From: Pinus tabuliformis
Taxonomy: Eukaryota > Streptophyta > Pinopsida > Pinales > Pinaceae
Direction of reading: 5' to 3'
Length of the DNA stretch: 64,000 nt
NCBI GenBank assembly: GCA_031772625.1
Contig: CM062813.1
Location: 764,708,720 to 764,772,719 of the forward strand
Numbering within the stretch: the first letter of the stretch is position 1; each line of letters opens with the position of its first letter. Position numbers and translations under genes: made by a program. The notes under the pieces were generated by a model, which worked only from the letters and a program-made list of their open reading frames with translations, was not told the origin of the DNA and made no database searches. Of the stretch, positions 47,520 to 59,960 are shown piece after piece.

Positions 47520-47962
47520 CTTTCCTGCCTTTTAGCTTCTAAAACCTCCAACCTTTGTTTTGCATTTAACAATTCTTTCACATAAAGATCAGATGACCAG
47601 GTAATAGGTGTGGCTGTGGGACTATATAAGGGAGAATCATCAATGACTTTTCCTTTGGACTTCTTGTTGCCACGTGCTTGTAGAGGAGACTTGTTTGAGT
47701 GCTTTTTGCGAAGGGCTCGAGTACTTTTCTTTTTAGACCGTTTCTTCCTTGTTTGCTCCCATTTTAGACGGGTTATTCTTCGTTTTAAAATGCCTTGATA
47801 TTGTTTGGCATTGACCCAAACCCACTTCCTAGCTTTGGTGGATGAGGCAATTTTCACTTGTCCTAAATCATTTGTCTCCACATGTTTTGAAATTTCTTGT
47901 TCCTTTGTCATGTTTGAATGCATTTGTTGCTCCTTGCTCGCTGCTTGATACTTCTGCTGCAT
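47495..47962 (-). pseudogene. NF-YA-like ORF with conserved A1 helix, truncated by an LTR
   Basis: A 155-residue minus-strand frame. Residues about 49-66 (VNAKQYQGILKRRITRLK) match the A1 helix of NF-YA/HAP2, the CCAAT-box factor subunit that uses this helix to contact NF-YB/NF-YC in the nucleus. The next segment is Lys/Arg-rich with KKHSNKS and ARG, but the A2 DNA-binding motif (RKPYLHESRH type) is not recognisable. The last eight codons and the stop lie inside the LTR that begins at 47,519, so the original C-terminus is lost. It could be a decayed NF-YA gene copy, a dominant-negative-like A1-only protein, or a repeat-borne domain. Upstream (47,980-48,070, minus strand) is a GAGCAGTGTG-type short repeat. 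Confidence 0.5.
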
Positions 47963-48120
47963 AAAAGCTCCCTACTCTCACACTGCTCACTGTTCATTGC
48001 TCGCTGCTTGCACTGCTGCCCACACTGCTCTGCTCATACTGCTGACCACACTACTCTGCTCATAAATGCCCTGAAAATTTCAACTACATTTTTCCACTTC
48101 TCTATTCGATACTGAACCAA

Positions 48121-48905
48121 AAATTCACAATCAAATTATTCGTCTGCTTTCTTGGTCTTTTACATAATGTATAAATAAAATATAACATAAATTAAATAAC
48201 TAAGATTAAAAATAATAATAATTAAATCTTATATAGTGAATTTTATTAAACCTTTCACCATCTACACACATTCAATCAAAATGAAACCTATCAAATATAA
48301 AGTTTAGAATTAAAATTCACCCCTATTTTAATATTAATTATGGCTTCAACCATGGAAAGTTCAAAAGTATCCCTTGGGACAGGAAAGGGAATTCCCATCT
48401 TGGCTTTTCGAGAATCAAAAGCCAAACGGTGGGTCATGGGTTGTCCCCATTTTGTGGTCAATCATCGACCAAAAGCCTAAGAGTGTGGAAGTGTCTCTCC
48501 TTTATCATCTATAAATATTATTATTACATTAAAGACCTACTGTCCATAAATATTATATATTCCATTAAAGCCATAAAAAAATCAATTTGACCAAAGTGTA
48601 GAATTATAAATAATAAACACGAGGATTCAATTTATATAATGGGGGTTAATAGTTATCATCGACCAAGGTCTATATATTGTTGTATTTGGTGGTTAAGCAT
48701 ATTATATATATATATATAATTAATTTTAATGTTAATTTTAATGTAGTTGTAAATGTAAAGTATGTATATTAAAATCTATGAATATATATTTAAAATATAT
48801 TAATTAATTTTAGTTTAATTAATTAAAATAATATAATTTTTTTTTTTTCCAATTTTTATATTAATTTTTTATTTTTGTAAATTTAGTAGGATTATATCTA
48901 TGTGT
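48121..48905. other. AT-rich intergenic DNA
   Basis: No gene is supported. An AT microsatellite lies at about 48,700-48,718 and a T run at 48,839-48,848. Confidence 0.6.
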
Positions 48906-48920
48906 GATTTAGTGAGATTT

Positions 48921-49164
48921 TTTTTGTTTTTTTGGTTGATAAGTGGGTGAACTCTGAAAATCGCGTTTATCCTGTGGCTGAGAAGCCACGACTCAGGGGC
49001 ATCTAAGCCATCAAAGTCACCCGGGGATTGCACCCAGCCTGAGCCGCACCAGCGAAAACCATGCTAGATTTTTTGGTATTGGCGAGACTAGAACCAGTGA
49101 CCTTTACTTACGGAGCGCCTTAACAACGTGCTCCTTCACCAACTGTTCTAAATCTCTTTAATGC
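48921..49164 (-). mobile_element. SINE, tRNA-derived, with 15-bp target duplication
   Basis: On the minus strand the head reads TTAGAACAGTTGGTGAAGGA (A-box region) and CTGGTTCTAGTCTCG (B-box), followed by an unrelated GC-rich body and an A-rich tail (ACCAAAAAAACAAAAAAA). The flanks GATTTAGTGAGATTT at 48,906-48,920 and 49,165-49,179 are identical, the mark of LINE-assisted insertion. Confidence 0.88.
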
Positions 49165-49179
49165 GATTTAGTGAGATTT

Positions 49180-50698
49180 GATTTTCACAATTATTACTAA
49201 TTAAATTTCCCTAACTAAACAATTTTAAATTTTACTATTAAATAACTTTATACCTTACGAATTTTTAGAACTTACCCATAATACTTATACCGTTTTCAAA
49301 AATAGGATATTTAAAGATATCTCAGTCAATCAAACAAATATATATAAGTTAGGTTATAGCCTTCATACCATATGAGGACAAGTGGGTCATGTATATATAC
49401 ATTTTGATATATTAATAAAGTACTTTGGTGGATTATGTACCTCACAAAAAAACTTTGGTGGTGACAGCTTTGAACAACTGTTCATGATTTAAGGAGGATG
49501 TTTACTTTACACATCATGAGCTTTGACTAAATTATTGAAAGCAATTATTCATATATTTTAAGCGTCAAATGGATTTTATAGTTTGGGAGCTTTCAACCAA
49601 GATCCGTGACCTAAGGATGATGGTTAATTTACATATCATGCTCTTTGACTAAATAATACAAAGCAATACTATAATTTTTTGGGCAAAATAAAAAGTTAAA
49701 TAGTCTTATGATATGAAATGTGAAACACTTGGTCTAATACTATTACTGGATGTTTTCCAATGATACAAACTAGAGAAGTTTTTGATGTGTGAACACAACC
49801 ATGGATGAATTGACATCTTTGGATTATTGACCTGTGTTGTTGATACAGGTGTCTTATCAAACTACCTTCAATTTGGGATAAATTGACCTCTTAGATTATT
49901 GACTGGGTAGGAGATTTATTTGTTTTATTTCCATCTTTAAAATATTTATATATTTTTTTAATTATTAAAAAAATAAAAATAAATTAAAAAAATTAAGTTT
50001 AATAATTAAGAATATATATTAGGTTGTGGGAATACTGTGATTTTAACTTACAAAAGTATTTTAATAATACACCCTATTACTATTTATTCAAAGTTTAATA
50101 AGTTAATCGTAATTTTAGATTAAATAATATTATGTTTATATGTAATATTATTTTCTTTATTTTTTAATTGGTTATGGATTTTTAATTTTTATATTTTTAT
50201 TTATAAGTATGAATGATACACATTTCATGCATATTGGGTTATTGTTATTATTATTATTTTAAATTTTAAAATACTATATTTAGTTGATTTATGACATATA
50301 AACTTTAAGTACATGTTACATATCTATCTCATATTCAGTTCTAAAATGCATACTATTTTTTTTTATATAATGATGGAGTGCCTAATGAGTTTGATGTGTT
50401 TTTCGAATATATACAAGAAGGGGATGGAATGATATGTACATAGTACATAATATAGCATATGGGGATCGTTTGAAAAGTTGAACTATTCTAGTGGTTATCG
50501 AGTCCCTCATTATTAAAGATGTATAGATATATATTGAACATTATCCCAAGAATATGTAAGGGGGAAAGATGATACAAGGCTCTCCATTTCCAAAAGGGTA
50601 TTATTTTTTATGTAAATAGCCAACTTTATGCTCATCTCTATCGTTTTGGGTTGTATAATATGTCTTCCTTCGCCTAGTACAACGATGGATTTTGCAAG
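49180..50698. other. AT-rich intergenic DNA with diverged duplications
   Basis: Pairs about 122 bp apart (CATCATGAGCTTTGACTAAAT near 49,512 and 49,634) and about 75 bp apart (GAATTGACATCTTTGGATTATTGAC-like near 49,806 and 49,880) are old local duplications. No gene is supported. Confidence 0.6.
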
Positions 50699-51129
50699 TG
50701 TTAGGATACTTAAACATATGAGTTAGTTAAATTTTACTTAGTTTAAGTTGTCATTAGGTTGGGATGCTTTTGTAACTAATTCATCCAATGGTCACAATTG
50801 TATTCTAGACACAAAGTGATGTGACATTCCATCTTCTCCTTAATAGTAACAACATATGATTTATGGGTTAGCACTTGATTGATCTTTGATCTTTATTAAA
50901 AGAGCATGGAGGGTCATTTGTCGATGATAAATTGTGAGAGATGTTCATGGGATCTATTTTCTTTTCTATTAATATATTGTCTTAAATGGTTGTGTTAGTT
51001 AGGGTCATGGATTATTTCACTTTTTAACAATTTTAATAATGTAAATATTGGTGTACTAACATTTGATATGTGTGTGAGAAATTGTGTTAATGTGTTCAAC
51101 CTATATGGATATACCTTATTTTTCAAACA
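50699..51129 (+). repeat. Left LTR of copia IV
   Basis: TGTTAGGATACTT...TTTCAAACA. The following TGGTGTGATATA is a poor match to a tRNA-Met primer site. Confidence 0.7.
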
Positions 51130-53047
51130 TGGTGTGATATATCCTATGAAGATCTACTCCCATTGTTGATCAAGATCCTCAACTTGCATCATTGTGTGGA
51201 ATGAAGGACTTCCATATTCTATTGCTTCTTAGCATTTATGTGCTAGGAGAATCACTATAGAGCATTTTGTGCATCATCTCCAATTGAAAACCCTTTTTAT
51301 TTCAAATGAAAATGTTTATATTGACCTAAGATACAATCAATTATCAGATCTAGAGATGTATCATTTTTAAGTTTTTTTTTGAAGATTTCTTTTATGTTCT
51401 TTTAATATATCATTTTGAGTTTTTTTCTTATTACCAGTTTACTTTCTTTCTAAATTTCATATGCTTTGTTCCCTAATTTTAGCAAATAAAAAACATATCG
51501 GAAAGTCATTTTTTATTTGTGTATGTTCTTTGCCTTATGTCTTATGCAATTTTGGTAAATCCGAAATAGGGAAAGTTGTATTTTCTAGGTAGATTACCTG
51601 AAATCTAACCCTAGGCACATAAGGTTTCAAAGTTATTTATTTTCATAATTTTTATGGTTTTTATATATGGTGGTGTAAGAAGTTTTTTTATAGGGAAAAA
51701 TAAAGGTTTTCTAGGAAGCATGCACTTCAAGGAAGTTGAGCTTGGAAAGGCAAAAAAAAATATAAGACATTTGAAATGCTTTTTGTAATAACTCATTTGG
51801 TTGGAAGTCACTTCACAAAAATAGAGGTTTTATTTTTAATAATCCTCTCTTTTTTTATTTTTATTTTTAATGTATGTAAATAAAATTTATAAAATAATTT
51901 TATCATAAAATACACATATATAAAAAAGAACAAGGTGTCAAGTAACTTTACTGTGATAATGATTCTCACTTTTTTTTTTTTAAGTGAGTCATTTAAGTTA
52001 TAAAAGTAACTTGTTTTTAAACGCAAGGGTTACAAGTTTATGATTTATGTAACTCATTGGCTATTACATATATTGAAGGGGATATAGTGGCACCTAGTCA
52101 ATTTGATCCCAAGTTTGGCCTAGGCTAGTCTATATAGGTACTAATCCTCATAGTCTTAAAAAATAGGCTTATAGTTAAACACAGAAAGAAAAAATTCCCT
52201 CATTATGCACCCATCACCACATGGGCCAACCACCACTTACCATGTGTTAGCTTAATTAGCTTTGTCATCAAGAGTCTATTTTTCATGCTATTAGAAGAAA
52301 AAAAACTACCTATTTTTTGAGATCTCTCCATTTGAATAATTAGAATCTGTTATGGTGAGTCCAACTGAGATCTTATTTACCATTTTTAACTACTTTTCAT
52401 GGAAACCTTGTATGGAATATTTGCTAAAAATAAGAGACTTTATTGGGTTAACTTGTGAATAGAAGGTGTTCATGTTGATGCATTAAAGAGAGCTTAATGT
52501 GACAATAAATGCAATGCAATAAATGGACTAATAGAAATGTCAATCTTTAGTGATTTATAATTTCACCTTCAAGGGATTGAAACCTTGGAAGTAGCTTAAA
52601 AAATTGGAACAATGTTTTGTAAATACAGTGAGATTCAATATCACTAGCTTGACATAGGTCATTTTTTTAATCCTAATGATTTCTCACACATTGAATATTT
52701 TCTAGCTAGGTTTAAAATGCCATTTTTACTTATATAATGCAATATAAAGAAGGAAGATGACCAAGTTATATGCATTGTCCTTGCTAAGCTTGTAAATTGC
52801 TATTTTATTTTTCTATCTACTTTTCACTCCTCCAAAGGAGAAATTATTAGTCAAGGGGCTACTTAGAAAATGCCTTTGTTTGAAGTATTTCGTGACTCTT
52901 TGATTTAAGAGTAAGATCAACTCTTGTACCTTGGATTAATGAGAACTATAACTACATCTAAAAAATATTTAGTAACTTAATAGAACCAAGGCCCCAATCA
53001 TTTGAACATCCTCACAAGAATAAACAAAACAAGGACCCAAAATCCTA
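51130..53047. other. Eroded interior of copia IV, no coding recognised
   Basis: This is where gag and integrase would be expected. The sequence is AT-rich with frames under 75 codons and no recognisable domain. Confidence 0.5.
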
Positions 53048-53297
53048 CAATATCTAGTGAAAGCAGGGGTTTTTAAATTGGGAAGGTGTAAAAAATGTTA
53101 ATGAAAAAATGTATACCTATAATATCTAGTGAAAGTAGGGGTTTTTTAAATTGGGAAAGTGTATTGGGTTCGTATTGGTAGGCGGTTAAATAATATGATT
53201 TTTAAAAATATTTTCCAATATGTAGTCAAATTAAGGGTATTGTTTAGTATGCCATGAATGCACGTGAGATGCCATAGGTTCATTGAGTGAAGCCCCT
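53048..53297 (+). mobile_element. MITE, 5'-truncated relative of 27,123-27,485
   Basis: It shares with that MITE a co-linear stretch (ATATCTAGTGAAAGTAGGGG, then TTTTTTAAATTG, TTTTCCAATATGTAGTC) and the right terminus CACGTGAGATGCCATAGGTTC...GAAGCCCC. The left terminus is missing, and the first part carries its own small duplication of the AATATCTAGTGAAAG block. Confidence 0.65.
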
Positions 53298-53517
53298 GTG
53301 CCCCTTACCCTCTTATTTTCTAATGTTAATATTAATATTTACTTTATATTAACTCTAACATTAATATTAATGGAAATAATTTCATTTATTTTGAAATAAT
53401 AATATTTCATCATTCTAATAATATTATTAATATCTTAAGTTTTATTAGTTATTAAAATATTAATAATTATTATTTCTTACCTTATTATTAATAATAGTTA
53501 TTATTATATGGTATCAA

Positions 53518-53745
53518 TAATAATAATAATAATTATTATTATTATTATCCACTTTTAAGGTCACAACCAAGCCAAACACCAAATTGGAGTATGAGACCCC
53601 CTTGTTTGTGGGACAAGGGAACCACCTCCGCGCAACGATTTGACTGCTAAGTTTACAAAGGAATACATTCTCTACCCCACTCTAGTTTTGAACCTGTGGT
53701 CTCTTAGGAGGAAACACACGCTCTTAACCATAATACCTTATTAAT
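53518..53745 (-). mobile_element. SINE, tRNA-derived, with an AAT-repeat tail
   Basis: On the minus strand: A-box-like ATGGTTAAGAGCGTG (about 53,742), B-box-like AGGTTCAAAACTAG (about 53,695), a body, then an (AAT)n tail at 53,518-53,548. The target duplication is masked by the simple repeat around it. Confidence 0.6.
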
Positions 53746-53876
53746 AAAAATAATATTATTTTCTCTATTTTTCCTTTTTCTAACATCTCTTTCTTAACAT
53801 GTCTCTCTCGACACTACCATTATGTATAAATGTTAGGTCTCTCTTCCTCTTCACTTATAGTTTTTTCTTTATGTTC

Positions 53877-53918
53877 CTGATGATGGGTGATTTTTTCACT
53901 CGAAACATCAGATGTTTC
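53877..53918 (+). ncRNA. Hammerhead-ribozyme-like motif
   Basis: CTGATGA (53,877-53,883) is followed by a 6-bp stem (GGGTGA/TCACTC with one G-U pair, 5-base T loop), GAAA (53,902-53,905) and a short stem ACAT/ATGT. This is the conserved core order of a hammerhead ribozyme, as found in Penelope-like retroelements. Stem I is weak here: the bases next to the core do not pair, so it may be inactive. Such elements are known from conifers, which would fit. Confidence 0.35.
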
Positions 53919-54769
53919 AACGCTTTGTAACACAATTTTCTCCATAAATTACTTTCTCAACAACTTTACAACTTACAACACCACATAAAGCATTTAGATG
54001 CAACATATTGTCATGCACACCACAACACAATAGTGTTTTTGAGAGAAATAATTGCAAATTAAAAGAAAAAGAAAACCGTGTGACCCAATATAAGGGGTTA
54101 AGTTCTCATTTTTCGGGTAGAAACCATTAATTATGCTAATATCATAATTAATTGCATTCCCACGAAGGATTTTAAAATATATAACACTAGAATAAGCATG
54201 AGTAACATTAAAAGTTATGTAAGTCACTTTTATGTTTGGTAGTGAAGCATGGGCTCATGTTCTTAATGAGAAAAATGAAAGCATTACAACCTAAGAGTGA
54301 GAAGTGGTTTTTTGTTAGATAGCTTGAAGGTGTAATGGTTATAAAATTCTTCTGCCTAAATAACATAAATTATTATTAGGAGATATATCAATTTTGATGA
54401 AGATTTCTCAAGTTGCATTCTTAGTGTTTATGCCATATTCAACCTGCGAGCCATCTTCTATTCCCAATTTTTTCTTTTTTCTCTGCTTTGGCTTCTTATT
54501 TTGCAAATCATGAGAATGAGCATAAAAATACAATTTTTCTTGCTCACCCTCCCTCAATTCAGCCCATTAAATATGAACCTACACAAGCACCATAACTTCC
54601 TAGACATGCCTATTTAGCATGAGTAGTCAGTGATCTTGCCAATGATCATTCTAATTAGTGTTATGCATATTCACATTTCCAATGACCCTACTCTCTTTTG
54701 GCTCAACTTTAGAAGAATCCTGATAAATAAACATTTGTAATCTTGTGTCCATATGAATTGGTATGCAAC

Positions 54770-56324
54770 AATGAATGGAGAATATTATTTCTTAATGGTG
54801 GATGAAATTTGGGATCTTGTCCCTCTTCCAAAAATAAGATAAATGGTCATGTGTAAATAGGTGTATATGACTAACCATGTAGTAAATGGAAATATTAAGA
54901 TACATAACGCTTGGTTAATTGCTGAAGTATTTTCTCAAGTAGAAATAATTGACTATACTAAAATCTTTTTCCTTGTAGCCAAAATGAAATCCATTTGACT
55001 TGTTTCATCTCGTATAAAATCACACAAATGGAAGGTCCATCAAATGGATGTTATTTACCTTCTTACATGGGGATTTACAAGAATAAATTTACATGGACCA
55101 ACCTCCTAGCCATATTTAGAATGAATCAAATCTTGATTGTCACTTTAACAAATATCTCTATGCCCTTAAGAAAGGTCCTAACATTGTATGATAAAGTTGA
55201 TAGATTTCTTCCTGATACCAACTCTCTAGATGTCATTATGACCCCAATGTCCATACCAAAAAAGTGTATGACCATCGGATAATACATGTTCTCTATATTA
55301 ATGAATTTATTCTCCTTGGTAGAGTCCCCACACTTTCAACCAGTGTGAAATCCAATCTTAAGAAGAAATTTGACATGACAAACTTAGGGCATTTTCATTA
55401 TTTTATTGACCTCTAAGTATTGCAAACCAAGGAAGGCATTCCCTTCCTAAACTAAGTATTTAGGTTACCTTTTTCATGAATTTCACATGGAATATTGTAA
55501 GACATATTATCCTCGTCATCCGTTCCAATTTAGAGTCAAACATGTTGTTGCCTGTAACACACCCAAAGTAAATATCACTTTGTACCATCATTTGGTTGGT
55601 ATCCTTTTACTCATACCCATCCAAATATTTCCTTTGTTGATATTGTTTTCTAGTATGTGCAAACACACCATGAGAGCCATTGGAAAGAAACAAAGATGAT
55701 ACTTGAACATATATAGGGTAATATTTAGTTTCAATTAAATTACAGTTCAAGAGGGGATCCTTTTTTTGTTAGTTTCATTGATTCATATTAGTCGTGTGAC
55801 CCTAATGGTTGAAATTTTATTGCGGGTTATGTTTTTTACCTTAGTTCTTGAAATATCACTTCGGATTGTAAGAAGCAATGTACCTATTGTTATTTTTTTA
55901 GTAGAAACAAAGTATTAAGCAACCATTTTTGCAAGTTAATAATTCATGTTGCTTTGACATATTCTTTGAAAGATTGGATTTAGTAGAAGCATCTAACCAC
56001 ACTTTAGTATGACAATCAAAGTTCCATTTATCTCAACAAAGATCCAATTCAACTTTAATGCAACAAAAACATTGAAATACATATGCACTTCATTAGTAAG
56101 CTTCTTTGAGATCATGTGTTCAAAGTGCTCTATTGTCAAACAAATTATCAAGTTGTAGACATTTTCACAAAGACCCTTATGGAAGCCAAGTTTTAAAATC
56201 TTTGAGCTATGTTAGGAATTTACAAAGTTGGCATTAGGTGGGGCCCTTAATTCCTCCTTCCTTATCCTATTATGTCACCATTGTAAATCCTTCAATACTA
56301 ACCTAGGTTGTTTTTGAGGGGGAA
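54770..56324 (+). pseudogene. Copia IV pol remnant (reverse transcriptase and RNase H)
   Basis: Reading in several frames gives EIWDLVPLPK (about 54,806), FSQVEIIDYTK (about 54,935), HKWKVHQMDV (about 55,020), NLGHFHYF (about 55,385), then RNase H pieces YDNQSSIYLN (about 56,010), NKNIEIHMHFI (about 56,065) and VDIFTKTLMEAKF (about 56,157). These are in the normal order of copia pol, with stops throughout. The reverse transcriptase catalytic motif is not recognisable: the expected tyrosine-x-Asp-Asp reads as YINEFILLG near 55,292. Confidence 0.8.
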
Positions 56325-56769
56325 TGCTAGGATATTTGGAAACTTAGGAGTTTAAGTTCAACTTGGACTAATGTCTCTTTATGTAAAGTGTGATTATTTA
56401 GTGTGTTTGTTCAACTAATTAATTTAATGATCACAATTATGTTCTAGAAATAAAGTGATTTGATGGTTTATCTTCTCTTGGATAACACTTTATCCATTGC
56501 TTTACACCCAATTGATCCACGGTAACTATTTAAAGAGGATGGAGGGTCATCATTTATTGATGATTAATTGTGAGATATGTTCATATATCTAATTTATTTT
56601 GCATTAATATATTTCCTCAAGTGGCCATGTTGGATGGGGCTATGGATTGTTTCCTAGTTTGAAAATGTTAATTAGATAAACACTGGTATTCTAATTCTTG
56701 ATATGTGTGTGTAAATGGTTACATTAAGGTGTTTGATCTACATGGTTATAACCTCTATTAGTAAATTCA
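56325..56769 (+). repeat. Right LTR of copia IV
   Basis: TGCTAGGATATTT...GTAAATTCA, co-linear with 50,699-51,129. Confidence 0.7.
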
Positions 56770-57326
56770 ATTGCACTAGAATTCTGTTACATTTAATTTA
56801 TCAATCTGACTCGGTAAACTTGTGAATTGTAATGCACAATATATGCTAGGTTTGGTTTCTAACATAATATATCAAAATTTGACACGAAAGAAAAGTTATG
56901 ATATAAAAATACTTGCAATTTAAATCAGTTAAGAGATTCATGGTTCTAAACATTTTTAAATCCTCTTGACATGTAAAAAATTGGCATGAGACAATTTTGA
57001 AATCAATTAATCATATCATTTATAACTTAACTATTGAATTTTGCATTGAAGATGAACAAGACTATATTCAATCAGAAGATTCATATGAGTAGCCTCCACT
57101 GCATTAAAACACCACACTAAACTGTAAGTAAATGAAATTGAAAGCACACACTTAAATAAGCTACAACTAAAAAGAACTAGAAGCATTAAACTAAGCATAA
57201 AATCAAACTAATTGTAACTAAACAAAACTAAGAGAAGAAGAGAAAGACATCCCTTACATAGGAGGACCTTCTGGCTCAATGAAGTGTTGCTAAAGAGACT
57301 ACAAAACTGAAGTTAACTTAGCACAC
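56770..57326. other. Unassigned sequence between copia IV and the Tat element
   Basis: AT-rich with A-rich plus strand; no gene or ends recognised. Confidence 0.5.
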
Positions 57327-59663
57327 TGATAAGCCTCATCATTGGGTAATTATATGGGCTTTAATTCACCTCCTAGCTTAGTCAAACCAACTATTCTCAC
57401 AATTTATTGTATACTTTTGATTATATTTTGTTTATGGGATGAGTTAGAGTTGGATATTTTGTTTTGTGGTCTAATGTGCATTTAATGCGGGATTAAAGGA
57501 TAAAAATAAGGAATTTTAGCAAAGACCTTGGTCAAAACTCAAATGGGACAAGGGAGAGGAATATAGGAGGGAAATCCTCCTCATTTACTACCCCTCCATT
57601 CGAATATTCGTCCATCAACTCGGAGTGCAACCAGCCAAATCATGAGGACTAGAAGGCAGTCGAGCAAGTGGAAGTCAAAGCACCAGTTTATCTCTAGTTT
57701 GGAAGCCAAGCCTCCCTAATTTTAAGGAAGTCGTTGGAGACTTCAGAAGTATAAATAGAGAGGCCTAGGAACTCAGTAGGATTTAGACTTTTGATTATAA
57801 AACTTTACTTTATTTTCGAGCTGCAAGACTTGTGATAGTTGTTGATATAATCCATTGTTTTGATAATAAGAATGAGTTTTGTTTTCAGCCAGCACTGAGT
57901 TAACTCAGAGGGCTGAAGCTCTTGGGTTAGGGCCCAAACCTAGCAGCTAAGGCTCCTCTTTATTGTACATGTATGCTAGTGTAGATTCATGGCTTAATTG
58001 ATCATTTGCTTAAGTAGTTGCATTTCCATTACAGTAGTGTAGAGTATATTGGTTGTGTTTTAGTTTTCTTCCGTTTGTGCCTTCTTTCAATTAGCAGGTT
58101 AGCCAGGAGTTCTTGCATGAAGTTTGTTGTCTTGATTCAGTACGGGGTTCATTTCATTGTCGTCTTTTTCCATCACTTTTGGCTCATATGCTCAGTTCCT
58201 TCAGCACGAAATTCTTAAGCAGAAGCTAGTAACACGTGTCTTGATCAGATCATACCCGTAGATTTCCTTACCATCCGATCCACAACAAACCTGACCAATC
58301 ACCATCCTATTCATTTCAACGCTTGACTTTATGCACTCCAGTCTCCACCTTCGATCTGTCTAGCTTGATCCAATGGCTATCGTGAATTCTTCCAACTACT
58401 TTATGCACCCCAAATCTCCACCGTTGATCTGTCGTGCCATTGATCCAATGACTATTGCATCACCCGATCACCAACTAGCTTGGCCAATCTCCACTGTTGA
58501 TCAATCTTGCGTGATCCAACGGCTATCACGCAATCTTGCGTGAATTCTTGCACAACCGATATCCGCCCGAGAGAATTGCGAGAAAAGTGGTTTTCCCATG
58601 CTACATGTCACTCACTTAGGCTAATTGCATGAAATTTAGAAATACAGCTTACAACTTTGAGGGCGCACGAGAAACTGCTTACCGCCTACGAAGACTGCTC
58701 CATTATTTCGCACGTTTTTTTCCTTTTGTCGCCACGTGACTTGATTTGATCCATCTGTCTATTGACTTCATCTCCCTTGATAAGATCTCCGCCATTCATC
58801 TCCCATTAATCCTGTTCATCCATCTATTGACTTAACCTCCCGCGATAAGATCTCTGCCATTCATCTCTTGTTAACCCTGTCCATCCATCTATTCACTTAA
58901 TCTCCACGATAAGATCTCTGCCACTCGTCTTTAATTCATTCTGTTCGTTGATCTATTCACTTAATCTCCGCAATAAGATCTTCACCACTCACCTTTCGTT
59001 CATTTTGTTCGTTGATCTATTCACTTAATCTCCATGATAAGATCTCCGCCGCTCATCTTTCGTTCATCCTGTTCACCCATCTATTCATGTAGTCTCCTGT
59101 GATACAATCTCCGTCGCTCATCTTCTTGTGCACTGCTATTTCATTACGTCTTCCTTTCACTAATTTTGATCTTCACTTGCTCTTCCGCATGAGTCGCATG
59201 CTTGATTTTACCAAAAAGACCAAAAATGCGAAAACAAATTTAGTTTAGTTTCGTTGCTTACACATTAGTTTGGTTTGATGTTCTTTACTTCTGTAACTTA
59301 TATAGCAGCATTAGGTTAGTGTTGATTTAGCAATTTTTCTTAGCATAGATGTTTCAATGGTTAATTAGGATATGGTGTGATTTAGCATTACATGTTGTTT
59401 TCTTCATTACTGCAGTAGAGTAGCTCTCTTAGAATAGATTTGCTCTTCTTCCATCAAAGAATCAAGCTTCTTCTAACTCCATAGAAGTCTGGCTTGGAAC
59501 CCCTGGGGTCTCTTGCCATATGAACAAGTGAAAACAGGCAGGACCTTCACTTCTACTTGTGCATATAGAACTATCACCTCCAAGTTTGTATGAACCCCGG
59601 GTTGATAAGTAAAGCTGATAGCCCAGGAGTGCAACATCCTTGCTGTAATAATGACGCTCATCA
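57327..59663 (+). repeat. 5' LTR of the Tat element
   Basis: It begins TGATAAGCCTCATCA and ends TGACGCTCATCA, so the two termini are inverted repeats of each other (about 12 bp with mismatches). The primer site follows 5 bp later. Inside it has diverged repeats of a GATCTGT...GATCCAATGGCTAT phrase (58,340-58,560) and a 64-bp tandem array. Confidence 0.8.
58740..59125 (+). repeat. Tandem array in the Tat LTR, six units of 64-65 bp
   Basis: The phrase GATAAGATCT recurs at 58,779, 58,844, 58,908, 58,972, 59,036 and 59,101 (some copies changed by a base or two), each with CATCTATT.ACTTAATCTCC before and CGCC..TCATC after. Confidence 0.92.
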
Positions 59664-59668
59664 CTTTT

Positions 59669-59686
59669 TGGCGCCGTTGCCGGGGA
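59669..59686 (+). other. Primer-binding site for tRNA-Asp
   Basis: TGGCGCCGTTGCCGGGGA is exactly complementary to the 3' end of plant tRNA-Asp, the primer used by many Tat and Athila elements. Confidence 0.95.
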
Positions 59687-59960
59687 GGTGTCAGAGTAGA
59701 ATGTGATCCATGCTCTCTTTTCTTCTATTTCTAGTCTTCAATCTTCTTCCATTAGTTTATTTCTGCAAAAGTAATCTAGTAGCTTCCTTTCTTTCAATTG
59801 TCATTATCTACTTTCCTTTCCATTCTGCACGTAGAATTTCAATTCAGCAAGTAACTTCTCTTTCTGTCAGTAGTTTTCATTCAATTAGCAATTTCATTTC
59901 TGCAAAGTACTTTCCTACTAAAAAAATCTTCCAAAAACCAACCCAAAAACATTTCCTTTC

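Larger units (their letters stand above)
50699..56769 (+). mobile_element. Copia element IV, eroded, with both LTRs
   Basis: LTR copies of about 431 and 445 bp (50,699-51,129 and 56,325-56,769) face the same way. They share TG.TAGGATA at the start and blocks GTCACAATT.TGTTCTAGA, GAGGGTCAT..TT.TTGATGAT and TTGATATGTGTGTG. A purine-rich GAGGGGGAA precedes the right LTR. Only the 3' half of pol is visible; the 5' half is replaced by AT-rich sequence with later insertions (MITE, SINE). No target duplication is recognisable, so the ends are approximate. Confidence 0.75.
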
